DNA of 45,903 bases, taken from contig CALHCF010000016.1 of assembly GCA_937930635.1 (NCBI GenBank), forward strand, positions 1 to 45,903. The letters are read 5' to 3'. Both the position numbers and the translations under genes were made by a program. Within the stretch, counting starts at the first letter, position 1. Each line of letters begins with the position of its first letter. The notes beneath the pieces are model-generated. The model made no database searches and had not been told where the DNA came from. It saw nothing but the letters and a program-made list of their open reading frames with translations. Positions 17,149-26,100 of the stretch are shown piece after piece. Source of the DNA: an uncultured Rhizobiaceae group bacterium. Lineage in GTDB: Bacteria > Pseudomonadota > Alphaproteobacteria > Rhizobiales > Rhizobiaceae.

Positions 17149-17314
17149 AAAACGTCCTTGATCTTGAGGTGCGCGAGGCGAGCCAGACAACCGACAGGCC
17201 CGACACCAATACAGGTTTAAATGGTTATAGGGTTCGTATCACCGGCTTTCAACGCGCGACGATGCGATTTCGGTATACAACCTTTACGATGCAAAACCAT
17301 GGTAAACTGGCCCG

Positions 17315-17824
17315 TCAGGACCTTTTATAGACGCAATAGGTTGTCGCAGCGCTGTCTTTTGGCCCTGATGGTATGTCTTCGCTGGAAATCAAACTCCACA
17401 CCGCCATGTCTATTTCAGGAAAAACCGTGTCACCCTCGGGGGTTGCATGAACGCGCGTCAAATGGACGACATCGGCCAGTTCAATGGCCTGTCGATAGAT
17501 TTCCCCACCACCGGCGATGCAAATTTCATCAACACCATCAGCCTCGGCAATCTCACGTCCAACCTCCAACGCAATTTCAAGCGACCCGGCAGGAACCCCA
17601 CCCGGTGCCTGCCAGTTTTTGTCGCGGGTCACGACGATCGACGTGCGGCCCGGTAAAGCGCCTCCGATTGCTTCAAAGGTCTTGCGCCCCATAATCATTG
17701 GCTTGCCCAGTGTAAGCGCCTTGAACCGTTTCAGATCGGTGGACAGATGCCACGGCATAGCATCATCATTTCCAATGACGTTGTTGCTGGCTACCGCCAC
17801 GACAATGCTGGTAATGATGGTCAA
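17315..17824 (-). CDS. folA: Dihydrofolate reductase
   Basis: Reduces dihydrofolate with NADPH, regenerating the folate oxidised by thymidylate synthase. Seen in 169 residues: [20 protein letters not shown] with the active-site region, [10 protein letters not shown] (NADPH site), and [11 protein letters not shown]. The start is TTG 17824 in a TTGA overlap with the thyA stop, so the functional partners are coupled. No ATG or GTG is available nearby. Confidence 0.95.
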   Translation of the reverse strand: MTIITSIVVAVASNNVIGNDDAMPWHLSTDLKRFKALTLGKPMIMGRKTFEAIGGALPGRTSIVVTRDKNWQAPGGVPAGSLEIALEVGREIAEADGVDEICIAGGGEIYRQAIELADVVHLTRVHATPEGDTVFPEIDMAVWSLISSEDIPSGPKDSAATTYCVYKRS

Positions 17825-18615
17825 ATCGCCACAGGTGCCGAGATATGAGCCTGAGGCTCGTAACCGACCAGTTCAAAGTGTTCATAGGAAAATGAAAAAA
17901 GGTCCTGAATCGCGGAGTTGATTTTCATTTGCGGAAGAGATCCGGGCACCCGCTCCAACTGCTCGCGGGCCTGGTCAAAATGGTTGGAATACAGATGTGC
18001 ATCACCCAGCGTGTGAACGAAATCACCGGGCTGCAGATTGCACACCTGAGCAAGCATCATCGTCAACAAGGCGTAGGAGGAAATGTTGAAGGGAACCCCA
18101 AGAAAAATATCACCCGAGCGCTGGTATAATTGGCAGGACAGTTTCCCGTCAGCCACGTAAAACTGAAAGAGACAGTGACAGGGTGGAAGCGCCATGTCGT
18201 CGACCTGCGCCGGGTTCCAGGCCGATACAATCAAACGCCGTGAATGGGGATTGGCCCTGATCTGCTCAACCAGTTTCTGGATCTGGTCAATGTTCTCACC
18301 ATCAGGAGCGGGCCAAGAGCGCCACTGAACGCCGTAAACCGGGCCAAGTTCTCCCTTTTCGTCGGCCCATTCATCCCAGATTGAAACGCCATTTTCTTTC
18401 AGATAGGCAATGTTGGAACTGCCCTGCAGAAACCACAACAGCTCGTGAATAATGGATTTCAGATGCAGCTTTTTGGTGGTCAGCATGGGAAAACCATCGC
18501 CAAGGTCAAAACGCATCTGGTGGCCGAATACAGACCGCGTGCCCGTGCCGGTTCGGTCACCCCGGTCGGTCCCTGTTTCCAGGACATGTCTGAGTAAGTC
18601 GAGATATTGTTGCAT
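17821..18615 (-). CDS. thyA: Thymidylate synthase
   Basis: Methylates dUMP to dTMP using methylenetetrahydrofolate. The 264-residue protein begins [15 protein letters not shown] and has [19 protein letters not shown], the catalytic Cys146 in [12 protein letters not shown], and the dUMP-binding [17 protein letters not shown]. Cys146 and the length coincide with those of the E. coli enzyme. ATG 18615 is preferred to the in-frame upstream start at 18633 because it matches the family N-terminus. It is followed immediately by folA. Confidence 0.97.
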   Translation of the reverse strand: MQQYLDLLRHVLETGTDRGDRTGTGTRSVFGHQMRFDLGDGFPMLTTKKLHLKSIIHELLWFLQGSSNIAYLKENGVSIWDEWADEKGELGPVYGVQWRSWPAPDGENIDQIQKLVEQIRANPHSRRLIVSAWNPAQVDDMALPPCHCLFQFYVADGKLSCQLYQRSGDIFLGVPFNISSYALLTMMLAQVCNLQPGDFVHTLGDAHLYSNHFDQAREQLERVPGSLPQMKINSAIQDLFSFSYEHFELVGYEPQAHISAPVAI

Positions 18616-18783
18616 AGGCCGTTCGGTCACCAATCAGAATCGCCGCGCATCGAAAACGGCCACGTGTTTTTAAAGAGTTTCAGGTCCGCGTGGCAATCAT
18701 TGTTAAAACCACCAAACACAGAAACGATTTTCTCCACAGGCGTTCGCTGGACGAGTCCCGCAGCATAGGATAGGTCATTTTTA

Positions 18784-18816
18784 GATTTCCGCTGGGTCAG
18801 ATTTCCCAGCGAAATC
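18784..18816. other. Hairpin with a single bulge upstream of the DUF2853 gene
   Basis: CGCTGGG (18790-18796) pairs with CCCAGCG (18805-18811) around an 8-nt loop, and GATTT/AAATC extends the stem to 12 bp with one bulged C. It lies about 40 nt before the ATG at 18858, between divergent genes. There is no T-run on either strand, so it is not an obvious terminator; it could act in the 5' leader of the DUF2853 gene. Confidence 0.4.
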
Positions 18817-18857
18817 AGATTTTCAATTGCCCAACGTTTCACCATGGAGAGATCTTG

Positions 18858-19199
18858 ATGAGCAAGCGCGACGAACTAATCGCAAAATACGCAGACGACC
18901 TCAAAAACAAATGCGGCATGACCGCTGACATGGGTCTTCTGGAAAAAGTTACCATTGGCTGCGGACCATCAATCTACAACGCTGATGCATCAACCGTTTC
19001 AGGATCTGACAAATCAGAGCTTGAAACTGTGAAGAACAACTTCCTTATCAAGAAACTAGGTCTGAGTGACGGGCCAAAGCTCGACGAAGCCATTGCGTCA
19101 GTCATCGAAACTTATGGCAAATCAGAGCGCAACAAATATCGCGCCGTTGTGTATTACATGCTCACCAAGCATTTTAGTAAAGAAAGCGTCTACGGCTAA
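18858..19199 (+). CDS. DUF2853 family protein
   Basis: A small 113-residue acidic/lysine-rich protein beginning MSKRDELIAKYADDLKNKCG, with a TIGCGPSIYNADASTVSGSD stretch and the closing YRAVVYYMLTKHFSKE; this is the pattern of the DUF2853 family, which has a solved helical structure but no known function. ATG 18858 has GGAGAG 7 nt upstream. It stands alone between thyA (divergent) and a hairpin at 19227-19253. Confidence 0.82.
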   Translation: MSKRDELIAKYADDLKNKCGMTADMGLLEKVTIGCGPSIYNADASTVSGSDKSELETVKNNFLIKKLGLSDGPKLDEAIASVIETYGKSERNKYRAVVYYMLTKHFSKESVYG

Positions 19200-19226
19200 A
19201 TCAAAAGCAGACGCATAAACTCTTGT

Positions 19227-19253
19227 CCCGGTTCTTGTTTGAAAAGAACCGGG
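19227..19253 (+). terminator. Terminator-like hairpin after the DUF2853 gene
   Basis: CCCGGTTCTT (19227-19236) pairs perfectly with AAGAACCGGG (19244-19253) around GTTTGAA. No long T-run follows on the plus strand, so termination strength is uncertain, but the position 28 nt after the stop and just before the convergent YHS gene fits a terminator between converging transcripts. Confidence 0.6.
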
Positions 19254-19277
19254 GCTGCCTCTTGAATGCCAACCGCT

Positions 19278-19760
19278 CTAGCAAGAACCTTGGGCTTTTA
19301 TCCTGTTCCAGCGCTTGTTGGCTGTTCCTATCAATTGTTTTGCATCCGCATCCCATTTGCGCTTTGCATCCAGATCGTGATGCAAATAAAGCTTATCGTT
19401 GATAACCGAAAATACCTCCGGCGTGGTCGAGGTCACCTTGCCCTTTGCCATACCAACAGCGCTATAACCTCCATATTGGGGCATATAGTGCTGCGGGTTC
19501 TTGGCAAATGCGTTCAGGTTCTCAGCAGATGAAAACCGCCAAACCGCACCTTTCCAGTGTTCCAACAGTTCAGGTGAACCAATCTTTGGTTTTTCGTCCC
19601 CGAAATACGAGACCGGATCATAGCCGTTGATTGCGACATTGGCTCCATCACCAGTAAAAACGGTCCCCTTCATCCCGGAAGCCCCAAAGCTCCAAAGACC
19701 GTAGGCCAGACCTACAAAACTCATGATGAATATATATGCAAAAGGATCTCTCGGTTTCAT
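19278..19760 (-). CDS. Membrane-anchored YHS domain protein
   Basis: A 160-residue protein. It begins MKPRDPFAYIFIMSFVGLA with one membrane helix and continues with a YHS-type domain: VAINGYDPVSYF, WRFSSAENLNAFAKNPQHYMP and QYGGYSAVGMAKG. YHS domains are small, often metal-associated modules; proteins with this YDPVSYF opening are common in proteobacteria and of unknown function. ATG 19760 is preferred to the in-frame upstream start at 19844 because the membrane anchor follows it directly. No neighbour indicates its role. Confidence 0.78.
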   Translation of the reverse strand: MKPRDPFAYIFIMSFVGLAYGLWSFGASGMKGTVFTGDGANVAINGYDPVSYFGDEKPKIGSPELLEHWKGAVWRFSSAENLNAFAKNPQHYMPQYGGYSAVGMAKGKVTSTTPEVFSVINDKLYLHHDLDAKRKWDADAKQLIGTANKRWNRIKAQGSC

Positions 19761-20035
19761 GGTTCCCACTTCCGCCACTTTGGTCCGCCCGTTGACGCCT
19801 ATATCAGCCCTCCAAAGCCCAAAGAATAGGGCCATGGCACTCATAAAGGTTCACGTTCGCGACAAAAGGCGGTGATGGCACCATCCAAACAAGACCGGGA
19901 CCACACTCTATCAGCAAACAGACAGCACAAGGGTGCCAGCAACCTGAAACCGCAACTAAAACCGCAAATTCCGCCCATTTTGCCGCATCTTTGCCTACGC
20001 CCGGAACCAGACACCTTTGAAAAATCAGCTTGGCC

Positions 20036-20064
20036 TTTTCATTGCAGCGCACCGGGCCTATATT
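20036..20064 (+). promoter_or_regulatory. Predicted promoter of the tmRNA gene
   Basis: TTTTCA (20036-20041), a 17-nt spacer and TATATT (20059-20064) form a plausible sigma-70 promoter. The start it predicts, near 20071, fits the expected 5' end of the upstream acceptor piece of a permuted tmRNA precursor. Confidence 0.5.
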
Positions 20065-20070
20065 GAGAGT

Positions 20071-20392
20071 GCTGGAGCAATCCAGCTATGGCGATAAATG
20101 ACCTTTGTAATAAGCCATTCGGACCCGGGGGCGGTACCCGGCGCCTCCACCAGGCCGCTTTGCAGGCAAAAAGCGGTGTGGCGGGGGCGAAATAGGATCG
20201 ACGAGGGTGTAAAGACTGCGTTTTCGCTCGGCATGGTACCCACCGTTATCGGGCCATTATAGTAGTTGCAAACGACAACTATGCGGAGGCACGTCTCGCT
20301 GCGTAAGCAGTTCGACAGTCTCACACTGAACTCCTGAAGATTCGCATTTTCAGGCGGGGTCCGGAGGCACCTGGCAACAGAAGCCTCCACTT
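20071..20392 (+). ncRNA. ssrA: Transfer-messenger RNA, circularly permuted two-piece form
   Basis: tmRNA rescues stalled ribosomes and tags the truncated product for proteolysis. Here the gene is permuted. The acceptor piece comes first (to about 20152), with T-stem CCGGG/CCCGG and CGCCTCC-A-CCA at 20142-20152. A removed spacer follows (20153-20182). The coding piece begins GGGGGCG at 20183-20189, which pairs with CGCCTCC to rebuild the acceptor stem. The tag frame at 20268-20306 reads ANDNYAEARLAA then TAA. A GGAGGC/GCCTCC hairpin closes the coding piece near 20392. The outer limits are estimates. The proteolysis adaptor gene sspB lies just downstream. Confidence 0.95.
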
Positions 20393-20496
20393 TCATCGTT
20401 TATTCCCCGTTTTTTGATGATTGTTTCGTGCTTTGGGGGCGCAGCGGGGCTATATAAGCGTATAGCAGTCGAGAGATTTAGAACGGCCAACTTGCG

Positions 20497-21057
20497 ATGA
20501 CCGACACCAGTAACCCGTCAGAACCAGAAGACCTGATCCGCTACGATGTTTTAGCGCAGGAAGCGCTGCGTGGTGTTGTAAAGAAGGTTTTGCAGGAAGT
20601 GGCGCGCACCGGTCTTCCTGGAGAGCATCATTTCTACGTCACATTTGATACCCGTCATGCTGGTGTGCGGCTGTCGAGCCGGATGCGTGAAAAATACCCT
20701 GAAGAAATGACCATCGTGGTCCAGCATCAATTCTGGGACATGGAAACAACGGAACACGGGTTCTCAATCGGGCTTTCGTTCGACAACGTACCGGAATCGC
20801 TTCTTATCCCGTTTGCTGCGATACGCGGCTTTTTCGATCCGTCCGTCCAGTTTGGCCTCCAGTTTGACGCCGATACCCCCGAAGACGTGCTCAATGCCGA
20901 GTCGCAAAAAACTGTCGAAAACGCTGTTGGCGCTCTCCCACCGGCAAAAAAGAAAGAGTCCGGGTCTGCCGACGATGATGGCCCAGAAGATGAGGATTCA
21001 GACAAAGAACCCGGTTCAGCAGATGTGGTTTCACTGGACGCTTTCCGCAAAAAATAG
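20497..21057 (+). CDS. sspB: SspB, alpha-type adaptor delivering tmRNA-tagged proteins to ClpXP
   Basis: A 186-residue protein of the alphaproteobacterial SspB family. Known role: it binds the tmRNA tag and tethers the substrate to ClpX. Seen: IRYDVLAQEALRGVVKKVL, then FYVTFDTRHAGVRLSSRMRE and IPFAAIRGFFDPSVQFGLQF, the conserved core; a flexible acidic linker (about 150-175) leads to the C-terminal VVSLDAFRKK, the ClpX-binding tail. It starts 104 nt after the tmRNA coding piece; a TATA-like element (TATATAAG) near 20451 may be its own promoter. Confidence 0.92.
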   Translation: MTDTSNPSEPEDLIRYDVLAQEALRGVVKKVLQEVARTGLPGEHHFYVTFDTRHAGVRLSSRMREKYPEEMTIVVQHQFWDMETTEHGFSIGLSFDNVPESLLIPFAAIRGFFDPSVQFGLQFDADTPEDVLNAESQKTVENAVGALPPAKKKESGSADDDGPEDEDSDKEPGSADVVSLDAFRKK

Positions 21058-21081
21058 GCTCAACCTGGCTGGCATGCGGAC

Positions 21082-21333
21082 ATGAAAAAACACTCCGTCT
21101 CTATCCGGGGGCATTCAACATCGTTTTCGCTGGAAGACGAATTCTGGGTCGAGCTTCGAAATATCGCGAAGACAAGTGGCGCGCCGCTCGCCCAATTGAT
21201 TGCCCGCATCGATGCCCAACGCGGGGACAAGATCAATCTTTCATCGGCCATACGCCTTCACGTGCTCAGGCACCTGAAAGAAGAAATCAGCGCAGAAAGA
21301 AAAACCGCCCCCTCTTCTCCAGCCGTTGGTTAA
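21082..21333 (+). CDS. Ribbon-helix-helix domain protein
   Basis: An 83-residue protein. VSIRGHSTSFSLEDEFWVELRNIA followed by LAQLIARIDAQRG and NLSSAIRLHVLRHL matches the RHH_4-type ribbon-helix-helix family common downstream of sspB in Rhizobiales. Such folds bind DNA through a beta ribbon, so it may be a small transcription factor. It lies 25 nt after sspB on the same strand, probably in its transcript. The stop codon overlaps the convergent alanine dehydrogenase stop by 3 nt. Confidence 0.82.
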   Translation: MKKHSVSIRGHSTSFSLEDEFWVELRNIAKTSGAPLAQLIARIDAQRGDKINLSSAIRLHVLRHLKEEISAERKTAPSSPAVG

Positions 21334-22445
21334 GCCTTCAGTGAAAGCCTGGCTGGATCAACAAAATCAATGCCCAGACTTTCAGCGACAGCCTGATTGG
21401 TAACCTGCCCGGCATGGACATTTAAGCCAGCCATCAACTGAGGGTCCGCCAGCGCCGTAATACCTTTGTCAGCCAGCGCAAGCCCATGGCGAAGCGTGGC
21501 ATTGTTCAGCGCATAGCTTGAGGTTTTCGGCACAGCACCCGGCATGTTTGCGACGCAATAGTGGACCACACCATCAATAATGTAGATCGGGTCCGCGTGA
21601 GTGGTTGCCTTTGAAGTTTCAAAACACCCACCCTGATCAATCGCGACATCAACCAGCACGGAACCATCCTTCATGTCAGTAAGCATATCGCGAGACACAA
21701 GCTGGGGTGCAGAAGCCCCGGGAATGAGGACGGCTCCAATCACAACGTCAGCGGCGATAACCTCATCTTCGAGCGCATTCTGGTTCGAATAAAGAGTGCG
21801 CACGTGTCCGCTGAACAGATCTTCCAGTTCGCGCAGCCTTGGTATTGAACGGTCAAGCACGGTAACCTCAGCCCCCATGCCCAGCGCCATCTTGATGGCA
21901 TTGGTTCCAACAACTCCACCTCCGATCACCACAACCCGGGCAGCGGCTACACCGGGCACACCTCCCATCAGCAACCCCTGACCACCATTATGCTTTTCAA
22001 GGCTGTGAGCCGCGGCCTGAATAGACAATCTTCCGGCAACTTCAGACATCGGGGCGAGCAAGGGCAGTCCGCCCTCACCATCAGTCACAGTTTCATAGGC
22101 AATCGCGGTACAGCCGGATTCCAGCAGGCCTTTTGTCTGTTGAGGGTCTGGAGCGAGGTGCAGATAAGTGTAGAGAATTTGCCCTTCCCTTAGCTGTGAC
22201 CATTCAGAGGGTTGAGGCTCCTTGACCTTCACAATCATGTCGCTCTTGGCGAATATGTCGGCCGCTGATGATGCAATGTTAGCCCCTGCCTGCTCATAAT
22301 CAGCGTCAACAGCGCCAATTCCTGCGCCGGCACCGGCTTCAACCATCACCTCATGCCCATGCACAACATATTCTTTCACCGCGGCAGGTGTCAGCCCAAC
22401 ACGGTGTTCCTGCTTCTTGATTTCCCCGGGTACTCCGACTTTCAT
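21330..22445 (-). CDS. ald: Alanine dehydrogenase
   Basis: NAD-dependent interconversion of L-alanine with pyruvate and ammonia. Seen in 371 residues: MKVGVPGEIKKQEHRVGLTP at the N-terminus, the catalytic-lysine region DMIVKVKEPQ, the histidine in YLHLAPDP, and the dinucleotide-binding VVVIGGGVVGTNAIKMALGMGA. ATG 22445 with GAGGGCG upstream is chosen; the frame is open 10 codons further. A divergent Lrp-type regulator 131 nt away is the likely controller, as is usual for ald genes. Confidence 0.96.
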   Translation of the reverse strand: MKVGVPGEIKKQEHRVGLTPAAVKEYVVHGHEVMVEAGAGAGIGAVDADYEQAGANIASSAADIFAKSDMIVKVKEPQPSEWSQLREGQILYTYLHLAPDPQQTKGLLESGCTAIAYETVTDGEGGLPLLAPMSEVAGRLSIQAAAHSLEKHNGGQGLLMGGVPGVAAARVVVIGGGVVGTNAIKMALGMGAEVTVLDRSIPRLRELEDLFSGHVRTLYSNQNALEDEVIAADVVIGAVLIPGASAPQLVSRDMLTDMKDGSVLVDVAIDQGGCFETSKATTHADPIYIIDGVVHYCVANMPGAVPKTSSYALNNATLRHGLALADKGITALADPQLMAGLNVHAGQVTNQAVAESLGIDFVDPARLSLKA

Positions 22446-22576
22446 GCTGCGCCCTCTAAACAAATACTGACGCATGATACCGCAACAAACAGAGGAAATT
22501 CATGCTTTTTCTTGCTTAAAAACAAAAATACACGCACAGAAATAGCGTCATACCGCCTGGAGAGAGATTTTTTTGC
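22446..22576. promoter_or_regulatory. Divergent ald / Lrp-regulator control region
   Basis: This 131-bp AT-rich gap separates divergent ald and the Lrp-type gene and must hold both promoters and, by analogy with other ald-Lrp pairs, the regulator's binding sites. A run of A/T tracts at 22500-22530 would favour bending by an Lrp octamer. No exact palindrome was resolved by eye. Confidence 0.45.
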
Positions 22577-23047
22577 ATGACAGAACTGGATCAATTTGAC
22601 CGGAAAATTCTGACCATATTGACGACAAACAGCCGCGCTTCGGTCAACGAGATTGCGAAACTGACCGCGCTGTCTCCATCAGCCACTTCGCGGCGTATTC
22701 AGGCACTGGAAAACAACGGTGTTATCAAGGCCTATAGCGCCATTCTTGACGGCCCGTCGATCGGTCTGCCGATCACCATGTTTATCGAAGTACGTCTGAA
22801 AACGCTGGGCGATGCAGAAATCGTCGCTTTCGAAAATGCCATAGGATCCATACCAAACATCACTGACTGCTACCTGATGTCAGGCAATATCGACTATCTG
22901 CTCAACATGCGCGTTCATGACATGGTCCATTATGAGCGCATGCACCGCAATCAGCTGTCCAGGCTGCCCAATGTCGAGCGCATAACAACGCGCTTTTGTA
23001 TCCGGGAAGTCAAATCAAGCGGTATGCAGTTGAACGCCACGCCATAG
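22577..23047 (+). CDS. Lrp/AsnC family transcriptional regulator
   Basis: A 156-residue regulator. The N-terminal helix-turn-helix is seen in LDQFDRKILTILTTNSRASV, NEIAKLTALSPSATSRRIQ and ALENNGVIKAYSAIL, and the C-terminal RAM domain carries ITDCYLMSGNIDYLL. Proteins of this type sense amino acids, often alanine or leucine, and here the divergent alanine dehydrogenase gene points to ald as target. Autoregulation from the shared region is likely. The ligand is inferred, not shown. Confidence 0.93.
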   Translation: MTELDQFDRKILTILTTNSRASVNEIAKLTALSPSATSRRIQALENNGVIKAYSAILDGPSIGLPITMFIEVRLKTLGDAEIVAFENAIGSIPNITDCYLMSGNIDYLLNMRVHDMVHYERMHRNQLSRLPNVERITTRFCIREVKSSGMQLNATP

Positions 23048-23105
23048 GCGCCGGATATTCTGCCCCAATAACTCAGTACAAATTAGGCAATCAGGAACGA
23101 CCGCA

Positions 23106-26100
23106 TCAACCGCCAGATGGGAGCAGGTCCTTGCCTTCCAGAAAGTTGCGGTTTTTCAAACTGTCTCTCAACCGCTTTTCTGCCGCTTCTTGTGCACGCT
23201 TGCGCAGATCATTGACGGTGGTGGGCTCTTTGCCCTGTGCCTCAATTTGCCGGGCCACTTCCTTTTCCTTGGCATCAATGGCCTGACGGTTGGACTGCTT
23301 GTCTGCTTCCTCGCGGCGGCGCTTTTCGACTTCAAATCGCAACCTTTCGGCTCTTTCGGTCGCCTCTTTCGATCTGCGTTTTGCCGCTTCTTTCAATGCA
23401 TAGATGCGTGCCGTCCGCAAAAGACGTTGGCGTTCCAGAATGGCGGAACGTTGTGCCTCAAACTCGCGCTCCCGCCTTTCATTGGCGCGCAGACCCAGGA
23501 AAGTCGCAAACGGCGCTGCGTTTTGTGTACGCACAATATCGCGCCCCTGGCCTGCAAAATTGATGGCCAGTTCAGGTGTTGCTCCGGTTACACTCTCATC
23601 GCCAGCATTCAGGGAGAGCCGACTATCAACATTGATTTCCCGATTGGCAAAATTATACCGCAAATCACTGACCAGACTTAGCGTCTTTCCGTTGATGCTG
23701 AAATTGTTGGCTCTCAGTTGACCCGATGTGATGGAAAACGCCATCTCGGTTTTATCAAACAATGTCTCGCCCTGAAAAAGCTTGGCCTTCAATATGTCGC
23801 CAGCCTTTTCCATGACCTTTTCATCATCAACCTTATCCGCCTCTTCCAGAACGTCGCGCAACGCGCCTGCGTCCAGCCCCCGAATGCGGCCGTTGACAAG
23901 ACGCGCAGTACCGCTACCGGTCAAACCCGCAAGCAGCCCATCTATATTGGTTCCCGCCGTTTCGAAGCTTCCGTTCAGATCGACCTTCGCCTGGCCGACA
24001 TCCGGTACATCCAGCAGTTTCGTCAGCTTGGAAAAATCAAGGCCTTTAAACTGCAACTGGCCGTTGGCAAGTCTGGCCGCGGTGGTATTTGCCAGCGAGA
24101 CAGCACCTGTAACACTTCCGCTCAACCAGTCGGCCTTGATCTCACGCATTGCAACATCACCGTCCCGCAAAGCCAGCTCCATTTGAACATTTTCAAAACT
24201 GCTTTTCTCGACAGGTCCACCATTCGGCAGATACGAACTTCCGACCCGAAGACCCAGCACGCCATCCAGCCCCGCCAGAACGGCGTTCCTTGTGCCGGGT
24301 TCAGTCGCTCCCGTTGTTCCTGTCGGAACAAACACGAGGTCTGTCAGAAGCGAGGCAGGCATCGAGTCAACCGCCAGTTCACCGGACAAGATCGGACGTG
24401 GTTTGGTATCGCCTCTAAGCTTCAATGCCCCGGTTATTTTGGACCCATCGATATCAGCATTAATCTTGTCGAGCTCAATTGTGTCCCCCGCAAAGGTCAG
24501 ACGGCCTCCTATGTTGGCGGCATAGCCCTGGCCAAATCCGGGAAGCCATATTCCTGCCAGTTGAGACACCTGATCAAGATCGGGCGTACTGGCTATAAGA
24601 TTAAGCTGCCCGTCCAGCATGATTGCCCGGTCGGCAAGGGTCGGGACAATCTGCCCACCAAGGCTGATCTCGCCAATAGTGGTGGTTAAAACCGCAACTG
24701 TCTTTAGTCCATTTTCAGGCACACCGGATGCCGAGATATTCACCCCTCCACGCCCGTCTATTTCGAGAGGAACAACCGGGAGATTCAACTGGGCCAGTAG
24801 TCTCGAAATCCGCGAGCTGTTGAGCGTCAGTTTGGTTTCAATAGCCTGCGACTGAACCGGCTTGGCAGGGTTGAAACCATTGAGATAAAAATCGACAAGA
24901 CTGCCACCAGACTGCCCTTCAAGGGAAAGTTGGGTCAGGCCGTCCTCCCCCTTCAACTTGAAGGACACATCCGTTGCTTCAAAAAGAACCGGGTCCTGCA
25001 ACAGCCGGTCCAGCGCATCTGGCAACGTCGTTCGTGATGCAAGAAGCTTTATGAAAGAAACGGGATTGTCGGAAATTATCCGCCCCTGAAGGAGCCCGTC
25101 TGGACGACCGGGAAAACCAGCCAGATTGCCGCTGAGTTGAAGGTTTGCACCACGGATATCTCCCACGGAGAGGGTCTCGATAGCCAGTCGCCCTCCGGTG
25201 TAACTCATCTTGGTCGTGACATCGGTGGCCCTGGCCCCGGCAAAACTCAGATTTCTGGTGGCCAGATCAAGGACCAGATCATGAGATCCGATTGTTCCCG
25301 AGGCACCACCAAAAGAGAAGAGATCAAGCAGTGCTGACAGCTGATTGTAATCAACACGCTCCCCCTTTAGTTCAGCAATCAGTTTTGGTCGCTTCTCATC
25401 AACGGCAATGTCGCGACGCAAGCGCCCCTTGAGGGTTTTTCCATCAAGAGAAATTTCAAGATTGTCCAGCAGCGTGGTCTTGGCATCCATAGTGGCATTT
25501 GCTGAGAACCCCGCACTGGACAGCGCACGGATTGCCGGATCAGCGTCAGCACCCAGCCAGGCGGCAAAACCCGATGGTTGGCGCGAGGCAAGGATCAACT
25601 CCCCCTCGTAGCGAAGGTCCTGCGTCAGCGACAGCGCTCCGTTTGCCCGCAAGTCTGTGCGCCCAGGAAGCTGCGCTTCCAAATCTGAAATCTGCCAGCC
25701 CTGCCCGTCCTCCAGTGGACGAAGGTCCATCCCAACTTCCCGGACCACGGTATCACCGGCAACAACGGCAGGAAGGTAAAGACTTATCAGTCCATCAGCA
25801 TCAAACCGCGGCACCTTTTCCAACACTGACCGAACGGCACTAAAACGTTCTTCAAAACCAAGTTTACCGCCAGCATCTTGCGGCCCCTTCGATCCCACCA
25901 ACCTTTCGATATTGATCTGCTGGCCTTCGGCAACAACTTTGAAGGAAACAGATTCTCCAAAATCCGCCTTTGCTGATCCGGTAACCGTATAGGGGTCGTC
26001 TCGCGCACCAATCTCCATCTGATAGGTCTGTACGGTGACGCCGCTGTTGTTGAGTTCGATATCGCCCTCAGCGCGCACCTGAAGTGCCTCTTCCGGACCG

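Noticed and set aside
18627..18845. 72-codon minus-strand frame between thyA and the DUF2853 gene
   Set aside because: It fills the divergent gap and includes the hairpin at 18784-18816; no family resemblance or convincing ribosome site, so I leave it as promoter and leader DNA.
23718..24689. Long plus-strand open frame (323 codons) opposite the AsmA-like gene
   Set aside because: It lies wholly inside the antisense of a well-supported gene, has no family features and is explained by codon bias of the minus-strand gene.
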